Position numbers and translations under genes: made by a program. The notes beneath the pieces were generated by a model. The model had not been told where the DNA came from, ran no database searches, and saw nothing but the letters and a program-made list of their open reading frames with translations. A stretch of 64,000 bases of DNA from assembly GCA_004835665.1 (NCBI GenBank), contig RBKR01000004.1, forward strand, positions 1,612,001 to 1,676,000, written 5' to 3'. Positions 1-11,088 of the stretch are shown piece by piece (positions within the stretch are counted from its first letter, which is position 1; every line of letters begins with the position of its first letter). This DNA is from Phoma sp. XZ068 (taxonomy: Eukaryota; Ascomycota; Dothideomycetes; Pleosporales; Didymellaceae).

Positions 1-689
1 TGGAAGGAGTACTGCTTTGGGAAGATGACACAGTGAATGTCAAAATTCACAGAATGATGATGTCTAGTATTGAATTGAGCAAATCTTTACACTATTGAGC
101 GCCTGTTGGTTTCTTACACTGTGGTTACCTATCGTCGCCCTCCAAATGGCTCTCGCATCGTCTCAACTGTGCACAAGCAATCTTGACTTCCTTTACTACC
201 TTGCGCGCTACTTGTTGCGGTGACTTCCTAAATCCCCTGTAGCTCTGCAATCTCTGCAGGCCTGTGACCTGCAATTCCCGATCTTCGCTACTGTTGTACG
301 ACCGGAGATTGATCAAATAGCCTCCCGTAGTACTACCACGTCGTATTACCCGGTGGAAAAAAATTCCCCTACCGACAGCGTGGAGCACAGTGCCTGCCAG
401 GTACCAAGCAAAGAACGCTTCATCCTGAAGTAGAAGGTTCCATGCATTATCGCCTTTATTATTGCGATGTGATGAGACCGCATATTACATGCGCGAAGCG
501 ACGCTAGACCTTTCGAGCACAGTTGCGAGTGCGTGATACGATGCCGGCGAAGTCGGCTATACCGCAATCCTCGTCGGGTGCATATTCCTCGGGCGCATAG
601 TATAGTTGGAAATCAGTGCAAGCGGTAGTCAATCGAAATGTCGGTGTGGTGTGAAGCTAGGTTTCTGAGTACCATCGCTAGTCGTTTAT
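1..689. other. Left-edge intergenic sequence
   Basis: No gene is supported here. The open frames on the minus strand at about 125-388 and 346-567 are short. The first begins at a GTG rather than an ATG, and neither shows a recognisable motif. The stretch lies 3' of the transcription factor gene on its right. Confidence 0.5.
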
Positions 690-2983
690 TCAAGCGTCAA
701 ACTTTAGTCCAGCGGTACGAAGCCACATCTGTCGTTTGCCCTCGGCTTCACGAACAAGCTCAGCCGAGAGGCGGATACTGGGTGCGAGGTGTGCGTAGCG
801 TTCCATCTCCAACACAACATTGTTGATGATATCGTCCATGGTCGCTGGCGGCGGGAGCAGCTGTGACAATGACTGAGTCATGGTTGCGCCCATGATGAGC
901 AAGGTCTGCGAGACAATGCTAAAGGAGTATTAGTAACCGTAGAAATCCTGTCAATTCAGAGACTTACGAGAGTGCGCCTTGGAAGAGGTAGGGCAGATGG
1001 CCTGCATGGTGCGCAGTGATGTACTCCAGTTGGCGTACACATGCCTCTAAGCACTTGTGACAATTATCTTGGACGCTCGAATCCAAGGCTAGGCTCTCAT
1101 CCTGTAGAACGAGCAGCACGTAGGGTCGGAAAATGATCGTCCGACATGCGAAGTACCGTAACCTAAGTACGGTTTGTACAGGATTCTGCAAGGGTACTCG
1201 ATCGAGGGGGAATTGCATCGCCGGCGGCAAACCCGCGTACCACTGATTCAGCTGGAAGTCGAGTTCCACCACTAGCGGATCCAACTGGGCGATTGATGTG
1301 GCAGCAGGACCTTTGGAGTATGGTGTTGTCCGAATGTAGAGCATCGAGCTCACTCGATTCAGCAGTCTCCGAAGGGCAATCTCTGCAAGAAAGTACCATA
1401 GCTCATCTCGACCAACTGCCTCGGTGCCCATATCTTCAAAGCCTGTGGGCAGAGAGAAGCCTTCTTCGAACTGCGATATGCCAGAGTGTGGGAGATCGAG
1501 CTCAGCAAGAAGGTCACTGGATGACTGTCAGTATGCATACAGTACTACAAAGGACTAAAGCTCACCTTTCAATCATGACTGCATTCCAGTACACTCTCCT
1601 GCCTAGCTCCTCTTCGGCTGGCGAGACTCTACCTGGAGCACTGAGAAGTAACTGCAGCTTCATACTAGCGCCTGATAAAACATTCCATGCTTCCACAGGG
1701 CGTACCAGGTATACCAAGTAGGCAGCGGCTAGGATCTGGCACTGCGCGGCAACCATGTTGTTCCTCGTCATGACGCTGGGAAGAAGATCCCATGCTGCGG
1801 CGAAATATGGCAGGCCAGGAGGCTCCTTCTCAGGGCTGTGCAGCGTTATGCTTCCAGTGCTACCAGCATGGCCAAGAGCCAGCACAAGGAGTACTATGCA
1901 ACTCTCTGGGCCTCCTCGGAACCCATGTGCAAGCGCAGTCTGGTAGTAGCTGCTCCAGGTGTATGGATTTACACAAGCGTAGAAGACATTCACTCGCTCG
2001 AAGTACGCCTGTACGTACGGGCCAGTGTTTGACAGATCTAATCCTCGTGACGTCCCAAGGCTGACCGGCTCGCGACTCATCTCCAGCTGAAGTAAAATCT
2101 TCGGATCATATGGACGGGAAACCAGCTCTCGGATCATAGGAGAAGACAGTAGATTCAAAGCTGCCGTGTTGTGCGTCTTCGGCATTGTTGAGATGTTGGA
2201 AGGATGATTAGTCCATGTCCCAATTCCGTTGATTGGCTGGACCATACCCAGATTGGGCATGTGGGCGTTGCTGCGGCCGAGGAAATCCTCACTCGTGGAA
2301 TTGCTTGTGGTCGGCGAGTGTGTTGCCAATGAGAACGTGCTGGTAAGACTTGTTTGCAGAAGGCCTTCAATGCGGTTGAGATGCTCCAGGATTAGTTTGT
2401 CGCCAGCGTCCAACTTGATACCCGGTTCTCGGTAAATGCATTCTGCGTTAAGTTCTGTACAAAGCCTGCATTTTGGCCTTGTGCCATCGCAGCGTGACTT
2501 CCTTGACCGACAAATCTCGCACTACAACGGTCAGTGTTGAAACGACTATAAAGTAGCGTGCTGCAATACCGCAATAGTTGCCCGTCGTCGAGGATAGTCG
2601 ATGGTGTCTGTACTGGGACGTTTCTTGTTCGGCGGTCTCTGTTCGCTGTTTGTGCCGTTGGAAATGGTACTTGTGGGCGCGGTGCTTCCTCCCTGGTTCG
2701 TTGCGGGCGGCGTGCCGTTTGTGGACATCTCACGATCGGTACCAGATGACTGAGACATGTTGCGGGGGCGCTTCCGGTATGAGTTGCTCAGACCACCACC
2801 GCCAAAGAAAAGTCCATGCGGAGACTCGAGGAGATGAGGAGATCGCAAAGCAGATTTGAGCATATAGCTGCTTGCGTCCGGCAGAGTGGAAAGATTAAGG
2901 CAGAAGGAGTCTCGCGGAAAGAGACCATTGGTGGTTGCTGCTGACACGGGACTAATGTCTGGAGAAGGCGTGAGTCCGGCCAT
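690..2983 (-). CDS. Zn2Cys6 fungal-specific transcription factor
   Basis: This is a nuclear DNA-binding regulator of the fungal binuclear-cluster class; its target pathway is unknown. The exons read, on the minus strand, 2983-2570, 2521-1566, 1516-968 and 918-690, with introns of 48-49 bp; the last intron has a TACTAATAC branch site. The exon sum is 2148 nt, or 715 aa. The first intron splits the zinc cluster: spliced, it gives Cys139-x2-Cys142-x6-Cys149-x6-Cys156-x2-Cys159-x6-Cys166, followed by a short linker. The middle domain contains the typical regulatory-domain phrases GRRVYWNAVMIE and DLLAELDLP. The start is uncertain. ATG 2983 is the first in-frame ATG, but the frame is open back to about 3137, where a good acceptor (CACATTTCAG) would join it to an upstream exon near 3190-3400. 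A non-coding 5' exon is equally possible. Confidence 0.88.
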
Positions 2984-4502
2984 GATTGGTGGACCCACAA
3001 TAGAACGGCCGGAGCAAGGTGCAATTGTGTCTTCTGGCGTACTCAAGCGCGCAGCCACGATAGCAACACAGAACGTCCAAGATGCAAAGTCGGGAAGCGG
3101 ATTGAAGGTTGTTTCTTGGGCCTGAGAGTCTGAAATGTGAACAAAAACCAAATTCTAGCAGCAAGCAGTAGTAAGCGTAGGCGGCCGACCTCCCGCAGAT
3201 ATATTGCTATGAGATTTCGCCTCCCTTAGCCTCAGGGCGACTGAACTGTCATCGCGAAATGAGGGTTGCTTCAATAATGCGGGGACGGGCTGGGGCGAAG
3301 ACGACTCCACAACTCGGCTCAGACAATCAAAACTGGCGCCAGATAATCGTGCAGGGGTGTCAGTGGATTCAACGGCGTGACTCCAACAAGCCCTTGCCAA
3401 GTTGACAGTCGATTACCTCCAATCCCTTCACGAACATCATAGCCAGGATCATCAGGAAACGGTGACGGCCATGCGCTGGTCGATGGGGCCTTTGTTGCTT
3501 ACCGAACAGTTTGCAGGAAGCACAGGGCATGAGAAGTGCCCAACCTTGCTTACCCATGCGGCATGTTCAAACGGGGTGGCGAAGCGAGTTCTCTTGCACC
3601 GAAATCCATATTGGCTGCAAGCCGCTTACATAGGCTAAAGAGTGAGATGCTACCACCTTAGCATGGAGAACCATGTGAGTAGCATGTAAAGCCAGGTACA
3701 ACCAATCTGACTTCAAAGCAGTCAGCGTTGGACTCGCATGATGATCTGCTGATTAGGAAAAGGTGTAATGTATTCAGGGTACTCGCAGCCGCCCTATATC
3801 TCTCTCTGCGAATCACCGTAGCCGGTCATCAGAAGACATGTTGTCCCTACTATAGGCTAGGGTGGCTGCTATGCCGCACGTAATATCGAATAGACGTTCT
3901 TCTACCAGAGAGAAGCGTCTTGCCGAGCCAAAGAAGCCGTGGAAGGTGCAGATAGCAAAGTACATCCAAGAAGCGCCAGAAGAGTCGGTTTGTGCAACAG
4001 GCTTGGTCTGCATGCTCATGTACTATTCTTTGCGAGCGCCTTCAGGTCGTGACCCGTTGCAGAGGTACCTTGAGTCGTCGTTGGATCAGTTACCGCTTTT
4101 GAAACGGACCAGAGCGTTGCGCTTCTAGTCTGACAGGCATGTCTCACATCCACGTGGTCCGCAGATCGAGCAAACTGTGGGGTAGTCATGCTGCAGGCCA
4201 GCTTCAGGGCTAGGGGTACGAGGCTTCTTAATCAATCCTAGGTTGTTTCTAGAAGGAACAATATCGAGTCTTCAGATCTGCGGCTATGAATGCGCCATGC
4301 GCCACGGCAGTTGATATTGCTCTACAGCAGCGACTATCGTACAAGGCGTATCAGTGGCAACTGACCATTTACAAACAAGTCGGAGCTTCTCTATCCACAT
4401 GTAAGTCACGTATTCGGAAGATCATAATAGAGAAAGACAACGTGACACGACTATGGGTATTGGTAAATCAATATGCCTACTGCCTACTGCCTACTGCCGG
4501 CT
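2984..4502. other. Intergenic region between transcription factor 5' end and POL5 3' end
   Basis: This should hold the promoter or 5' exons of the minus-strand transcription factor on its right-hand side. Open frames at about 3155-3400 (minus) and 3369-3557 (minus) may be N-terminal exons but cannot be proven. The plus-strand frame at 3862-4128 has no recognisable motif. Confidence 0.5.
4474..4498. repeat. Tandem heptamer repeat (TGCCTAC, about 3.6 copies)
   Basis: TGCCTAC is repeated head to tail just beyond the POL5 stop codon, in its presumptive 3' UTR. It is a simple microsatellite-like repeat; no function is implied. Confidence 0.9.
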
Positions 4503-7500
4503 CTACTTGCCCTGTTTCTGAGCGTTCATCGACCAGTTTTGGAACTGAGTGAACAATGTTGGTTGAAGAGGTGACTTCTTGTCCGCAAACCACTGCTTCT
4601 GTGTTTCGGCATACACGTCGACGACTCCAGCGTAGTTTGCCTTGTCAAGACCCACGAGTACCTTAACAACATGCAAGCTAGCACTGCTGCACACATCTGC
4701 GTGAGCTTTGGCGCCGCCACCGTTCTTTGCTTCCTCATGGATACCCTTCAGGATAGCCCATACCGTGTCAACAGCCTCCGGCTTCGGCAGAGGAGCTTTG
4801 TGCTTTGAGCGAGTGTCGAAATATGTCTTGAGCATCTTGCTGCTCTTGTCAGCCAGTTGTTTGTTTGCGCTAGCTCGTGTGCGGCGTAGCACAGGCAGGA
4901 GAATCTCCAATGTGAGTGCGTTCGAATACTGCTTGTCCAAATAAATCGCCAGCAAGTCGAGTACCCTTGATTTGAACTGGACAACATTCTGCTTCGCATC
5001 CTCTCGGTCCTTCTTCTTGCTCGTAACCTGGCTTCGCTGCTTGAAAATCTTGCTGAGTTGAGGATCCAAGGCCATCATTTGCTCATCATCCATATCAGAG
5101 TCCTCAGAGGTGTCATCCCCATCACCATCCATATTGGCCTTCGCGGTTCCGAGGGTCATCTGGAGGAGGTTGTTGAACTGTGTCAACTCTGCATCATCCT
5201 CGTCGTCCTCTTCGTCATCATCACTCTCACTGCTGTCATCATCCGATGAAACAGAGCCCGACGACTCATCATCTGAATCTTCAGCGTCGCCCTTGACCAA
5301 CTCAACGTCCGAATCTACCATTTCGACATCCGAGTCCATCTCTGAGTCGCTATCAGAGTCATCATCAGACTTGGCCTCCTCAGCGTCATCGTCACCTTGA
5401 TTGAACAACTCTTTTTGCCCTTCAAGGTTTTCCTCGGTATCCAGGATCTCAGCAAGCGACTGCAATCCTTCTGAGCCGATCTCAGAAGCGAATATAGAAA
5501 AGGCCTCTTCTCCAATCTTGCGGAACAAAGTGCGGGGGTTACCAAGGAATGATAGGACAATCTCGACAAAAGCGTCAGAGCCCTCGCCTGAGTCCTTGTT
5601 CTTCGTCATCGCCTTGCGAGAAGCGTCAAGATCGTCGAGCATCATGATGGCATCGCCATCTCCATTGTAGACTTGCAAGAGCGTTAATGAGTAGAGGAGT
5701 ACGAATCCCTCAGCAGCCATCTTATTACCAGCAATTGATCCCTGTAGCCTTGTGTTAGGTGTGTAAAGTCGATATATTGGACTTAGCTTACCTTTTTGCT
5801 GATGATGTCCAGTGTCTCAAAAGCCTTCTCCACTGTATCCATAACCTTGGGCTCGGCCTTGAATACTAGATCAAGAACTTTGGTAGATGCTTTCTTAGAC
5901 CGGACAATGGTCATGATCATTGAAGCGAAAGAAGATTTGTTGCCAACCTCAATGCCCAGCAACTTCGTCAGACACGAGGACACGCGTTCCTGGAACATTG
6001 TCCTGCTCACTTCGCTAATCGGGGGAAGAGGTACCTTGCTGGTTTTCGCGTCCTTGGAAGGAGTGAAGTATGCAAACTCCACGAGGAGTTCGAGAACGCT
6101 TCGAAGCCAGTTGTCGCCGTCGAAAACATCATCCGAAAGTTCCTCGTAGCGTCGGAAATGCTTCACTGTACTGATTAGAAGATCGGCGATGATCTGCCGA
6201 CGGCTGTCTGCAACGACTTGCTCTTCGGTCTCTGGTCGAAGGATCATGGACTTCAGATGACGAACAATCTTCTTCAATGCACCGTCATCAGCTGAAAGGA
6301 GGACTTGCTCAAGCGTCTTAGTTTTGGTGGCTCTGTCAAAGTCTACGCTACCATGTTTTGTGGTGAGCGCTACAACGACCTGAGGGGCAGAGCTGATGTC
6401 CTGCTCAGCCCTTGACTGTACCGATCTGAGAGCTGCAAGAGCAGCAGTGTGAAGAAACCTGTCGTCTTTCTTGCTCTGATTTATGATTGTCCTCATGAGA
6501 TTCGGGCTAAACAGTGCAGGAACTGCCCAAGTAGGCACTTGTGTGATCATGCTGCTGAAGAGTTTGAAGCCCCATGACTTACGCTCGTGAGATGAAGTAG
6601 TGGAAAACAGGTTGTCTAACTATGTCAGTCTCACTCTGATGCGTCGTGTGCAATGAACATACTGTCTACGATGTCGATCCACAGCTGAGGGAATTCTGCT
6701 TTGGCAGGCTCTTTGGCGCTGCCCTTAGCCTCTTCATCTCGTCGCAGTATTTCGCCAAAGACCAAGTTCCACGCGAAAGTGGGATTAGGATTGGCAGCTG
6801 CTGATTTGATGGTCTCATCCTTCGCATTCTCAGAGTCGACGTGGAAGTCCTCCTTCATGAGCTTCGCTAAGCGCGATCGCTCCTTCCTTGATAGAGGGTC
6901 TTTCTGGTGCCAAACACCTTCTGGTAGAACCTCCCCGTAGCTCGCTCGAACGGTAAGCCATACTGCGACTCCTTGCGGCGTACTGACAAGCTTGAATGGA
7001 GTCAGGCGCTTGATTGCCTCCTCAGCGCACTGCTCGAATTGTGGCTGGGCTTTCAGACTCTTCACGGCTTCTACAAGGACCATGCCGCATTCTTCGCGCA
7101 GCCAAGGTATGTCGCGTGCCATTCCATAGATATGGTCCAATAGCTTGTTCCAGCATTCCATGGAAATCTCCGGTTCAATGACTATTGAAGATTGCATAAT
7201 GGCCTTGTACCCGAACAGCTTGCCGATTAGATGGTCTCGGCGGGCCTGCGATTGTTAGTCTGGTCTCAGGACAAGGGATGCACTTCATACTCGTCCCGGT
7301 ACGTTTCCCTCAATCTCGGTCTTCTCATCGACCATCTTGATGATCGACGCGACATCGTGATCCAGACCTTCAATTTTGACGCCACCAAATATTTGTCGCA
7401 GCAATTCCGTAAGTGTAAGTGAGAATCCAACTCTCGCAGCTTTTCTTTGGCTGCAAAGACCTTTGATCAGACGCGTCAATGCAGTTTCCACCTCTTTTGC

Positions 7501-7707
7501 AGCTGGCTCACTCTCGGGTGAGAACTTTACAATGAGCTGTTTGGCAGCCTCAAATCGAACTTCGTCCGATTCTGCAGCTAGGTCCTCGTACAGCTTCGAG
7601 AGCTTCAGGTGCTCTTCGTTGAGTTGTCTGCGGCGTTTGACAGGAGCCTCTTCGACATTCTCGGTCTGCACAGGCTCGCGCTCTCTTTTACGGCTCTTGC
7701 TGCCCAT
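4503..7707 (-). CDS. POL5: Pol5 / Myb-binding protein 1A family nucleolar protein
   Basis: Pol5 is an essential nucleolar HEAT-repeat protein. It was named DNA polymerase V/phi, but its established role is in rDNA transcription and ribosomal RNA processing. The exons are 7707-7291, 7245-6663, 6615-5792 and 5741-4503, with introns of 45-50 bp, giving 1020 aa. The basic N-terminus (MGSKSRKREREP) suits nuclear import. Family signatures include the early LCSQRKAARVGFSLTLTELL stretch and the HERKSWGFKLF region. A very acidic Asp/Glu/Ser tract spans about residues 720-830, as in yeast Pol5 and MYBBP1A. The stop follows MNAQKQGK. A Ser-rich antisense frame over the acidic tract is a shadow. Splicing is consistent throughout, and the third intron has a clear CCTAAC branch site. 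Confidence 0.95.
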
Positions 7708-9250
7708 GTTTCGTCCTTTTCTGGTTGATTTGGTGTACTTGACTCCGATTGCCCTTACACAGAAAGTTCATGAAACGAAAAATTCTGCCAGTCCTGCACA
7801 GAGAGCGGTGACCAGACTGGGTATGGCGGGATCACGGCGGAATTCATGTCCGTAGCTTGGCACCCCGCAACTGCCCTGACAACCACGTTCGCTCAAGCGT
7901 ACCACAGCAACGGTTCAGGTGGATGCTACCGGTCAAGCCTCAGCTATGGATAGCTCTCACCCTCAAAGAAGTCCCTGAGACGTTCCAAAAGCATTCATGT
8001 CAGGCACCCAAGCCAATATTGGTGCTTTAAGATGGACAATGTCTACCTATGACACATTGCTTCATGTGCAGTCGTCTTTAATGACACCTAGAACGGATCA
8101 CTCTTCAATTCTGATGCAGAAAGGAATTGTGATTGTGGGGACTCTGGGCTCTGGAGTGTTGGAAAGAGAGTCCTGAGACTTTGTAGACTTTGTTTGTGAT
8201 GGACATCTCTCCACTACCGAAGATTAAAAGCGCCTACCGCTGATTGTTTCACACTGTGCAGCTCACAGGTGACATGGATCACGAAAAGCCTCCCTTCAAG
8301 CACAAATTCGAGCACAATTGCGTGCAGCGTGATGACTCCGAGTGTTCTATACGCCCAGCACAGCGTCAAACTCGATGGAGTGAAGGCTCGCTATATGAAG
8401 CAGCAACACCCCTCTCAACCCCACAATCGCGATGGCGCAGCCGGTGAGAGCGCACGCTGTGCCGCTCAGCTGCGGCGAGAGGCCTCATGGACCCTGGAGG
8501 TGCTCGAGATAGATTAGCTGGGGCTGACAATAGCACGTTTGAAGGCGTCGCCAAGGGGGCGGCATTCCCTGCGAAGCTGGCGATAGTTGCATGGGACAAC
8601 GGTTATGTGGACACGCCTCAACCGAGATCGACTCAGGTCCGCCCTTCATTAAGTTTTCTTTTCCGGCCATGCGTCTATCGATAGGGATCTCTCGCAACGG
8701 ACGTAACACCTGTGTGCAAATCTGTCTCTTTCGAAGCTTCAAGCTTTGCCGACTCCACGATCGTGACGAATCTTCCATGCACAAACCTCGGATATGGTCG
8801 GCCTGCTGCTGACGTCTGACGAAGATTGAGCTCAAACTGTCTGTCACAGTGCAGAAAATTCAGGGTCCCGAAACGCAGAGGCCCTCCCGCGGGTCTGGGG
8901 TTGAATGCAAGTATCCATGCTCTTTGTCACGAGACTGCGCGCGCGTTGCCATTTTGTGTGCCAGTTTAGGTTATTTGTGTCGATAGCACGTCGCGTCCAC
9001 CGGGAGACGACACGCGACTGTTTGATAGCGCTCTTTGCAAGCGCCGCAATTGGCCTCTCAGCCACTCAGGTCCACAGAAGAGGGGTCACCGGTTGGTGGG
9101 GTCCAAACTGGAAATGATGATGGCACCCGTTGTGAAGGCTTTGTGCACGCGATTTGCTCGGTGGATTGGGAACGCCCGTGTTCTCGAACGACCCTTCTTA
9201 AGTTCAGCTGCTATGGCGACAGCCTCCACCGGCAGCCCCGAACCCATGTC

Positions 9251-9266
9251 GAAAACAATTGTTTTC
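9251..9266. repeat. 16-bp perfect palindrome
   Basis: GAAAACAATTGTTTTC reads identically on both strands and is centred on CAATTG. It lies in the gene-free tract upstream of cdc25. It could bind a dimeric regulator; the function is unknown. Confidence 0.8.
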
Positions 9267-10204
9267 ATAGTGTAAATCGGCAATCGTCACAAGTTGTGCG
9301 CTGTTCAGGAGAAAATGGCCGCAAACAAGTAGTGCAAGAATAGCAAACTGGGAAATCGGATCATCGAGCTCAGCCTTATAGTATATGACGTTGAAGGGGT
9401 GTCGCAATCGCGATGTCTATCCGCAGCTCGATCGCGAGCATGCACTAAGAGACGGTTCTGCCAGCTCCGGAGCTTGGGCAATCCAGTTTTATGCATCCAC
9501 ATAAGGTAAAAAGCTTGTAATGTCGAGGAGTTCACGGGCCGCGTAGCACCCTTCACAAAACAGAGGCGCTGCGACGTCGGTATCCTGGGCCTGCGAAATT
9601 GAGCCGCCTGCCCAATTGGACCTGGTCCATAGCCTAAAACTGCTTCAGGCTTCGGTGCCCTGGCCACTCAGAACGTGTAGCCAGCGTGTTGCTTCGAGGC
9701 TGTTTCCCTGGCAGAGCTGCGCCAAGTCCCAGTCCATGCTGCGATGACGAAAGACTGGTGAGAGCTGACAACGCTGACGCCGGTTTACCGTGTCAGGACG
9801 TAGCAGAGGGGCCCTTACGAGGCTCCGTGGTAGCTTACTGGGGGCGATCCGCGGCTAGGCCTCGCGGTGGTAATATGCTGTCGGGGCAATGCTGGGTCGA
9901 CGGCCGAGGGCGTCTCCCATGGAGACGGTCTCTACGTGACGCAGGCCACGGCCAGAAGAGACTGTGGCTCTGGTGCAAGCCTCACACGAGAGCGGCCAGA
10001 GCAAAGACTGCTTGGACAGAGGCCGGTGCAGCAGTTAAGCGGAGAGGGAACTGATGGTTTCACGCATTTTTCAGGGCTTGCCGGCATGATGCTGGTCGGC
10101 GCGGGATCCGTGCCAGCGTGCTGTCAAGGTAACGAGACGAGGGAGGGATGGTGTGCCAGTCGCCTTGAGCCAGTTTCGGCGGACTGCATGGGGTGTGCGC
10201 AGAG

Positions 10205-10250
10205 CAATTGTCAATTGACGTCTTTGCAGCAATTGCCATGGCATCAATTG
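10205..10250. promoter_or_regulatory. Cluster of four CAATTG palindromes
   Basis: CAATTG occurs at 10205, 10212, 10230 and 10245, four copies in 46 bp, about 0.85 kb upstream of the cdc25 ATG. CAATTG fits the degenerate E-box consensus CANNTG, so a bHLH-type regulator is one possibility. The motif positions are certain; the role is inference. Confidence 0.4.
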
Positions 10251-11088
10251 CTGGCGCGCAGCGAGCGACGACGTAAACATCGGTTCGCCGCCAGCCCCAG
10301 ACGCAAGGCGCGTTAGCTGCAGCGGTAGCATTGTCGTGCAGCGTGATCGTGATTGCAGTGCCCGGCAGCGTCAATGAAACGCAGCGGATCAGCAGCGCTC
10401 GCAGCACGCTGCATTACCGAAAGAACAAGCTGCCCCATCCTCGTCCCGCTGCTGCCAGGGCCGTGTGCAGGCGGGCCTGCTAGTGGTGAGGCCCTCCGTG
10501 CAGCGCTTATGCCTCGCCAACGAGCGCACTGGCCGCCGCGCTGGACCACCTCCACTGCACCTTGGTCGTTGCTGTGGAAGCAAAGGCTCGGCAACCTCAA
10601 ATCCAGCTGGGTGACCTCTGCCCTGCTTCTCTTTTCTTCACCCTTCTCGCACCCAAGAAGGCCCATTCTCTCCTCTCGACAGCTGGCAAGGCACTGGTGA
10701 ACATTGATTAAGAAGCACAAGCACACGGTCACTACGTTGGAGCTCATCTTGTTGGGAAGCCGCTGCCAGTACCACGTCCATTCGCCGCTACCGAACGCCT
10801 ACTGCGTGCCTCCATGTCCGCCTAGCCCACCACGACCAGCATCTCTCTCCTCTACTAGCGTCGACTGCGAGGCTGTTTACTGCGAGCATCTTCAGATTGG
10901 AATTAGCTTTCCTGTCTTATATGCTTATCGGCTTACCACCAGCCGCCAGTCCTACCACCGTCCCTCGCCGCCAGTGAGCAGAGAGACCGCCGCAGCACCT
11001 CCGCCGCGCTGCCCACGCTCGCTGCACGAGGCCCTGCCCACCGGACACGCCGTCCACCACACCACCACCCACCTTCACAGCGACCGCC

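Larger units (their letters stand above)
7708..11088. other. Long gene-free tract upstream of cdc25
   Basis: About 3.4 kb lies between the POL5 start (transcribed leftward) and the cdc25 start (transcribed rightward). All open frames are short and lack recognisable domains. The right third is GC-rich. The last 500 bp before cdc25 are C/T-rich on the plus strand, like a fungal promoter and 5' leader. Notable elements are a 16-bp palindrome near 9251 and a CAATTG cluster near 10205. The tract may carry a long 5' UTR with upstream ORFs or a non-coding transcript, but this cannot be decided from sequence. Confidence 0.6.

Noticed and set aside
3862..4128. Plus-strand frame of 88 codons between the transcription factor and POL5
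   Set aside because: It is short, isolated and without a family motif; not enough to call a gene.
5110..5400. Serine-rich plus-strand frame
   Set aside because: It is the reverse complement of the Asp/Glu/Ser acidic tract of POL5; Ser-rich shadows are expected there.
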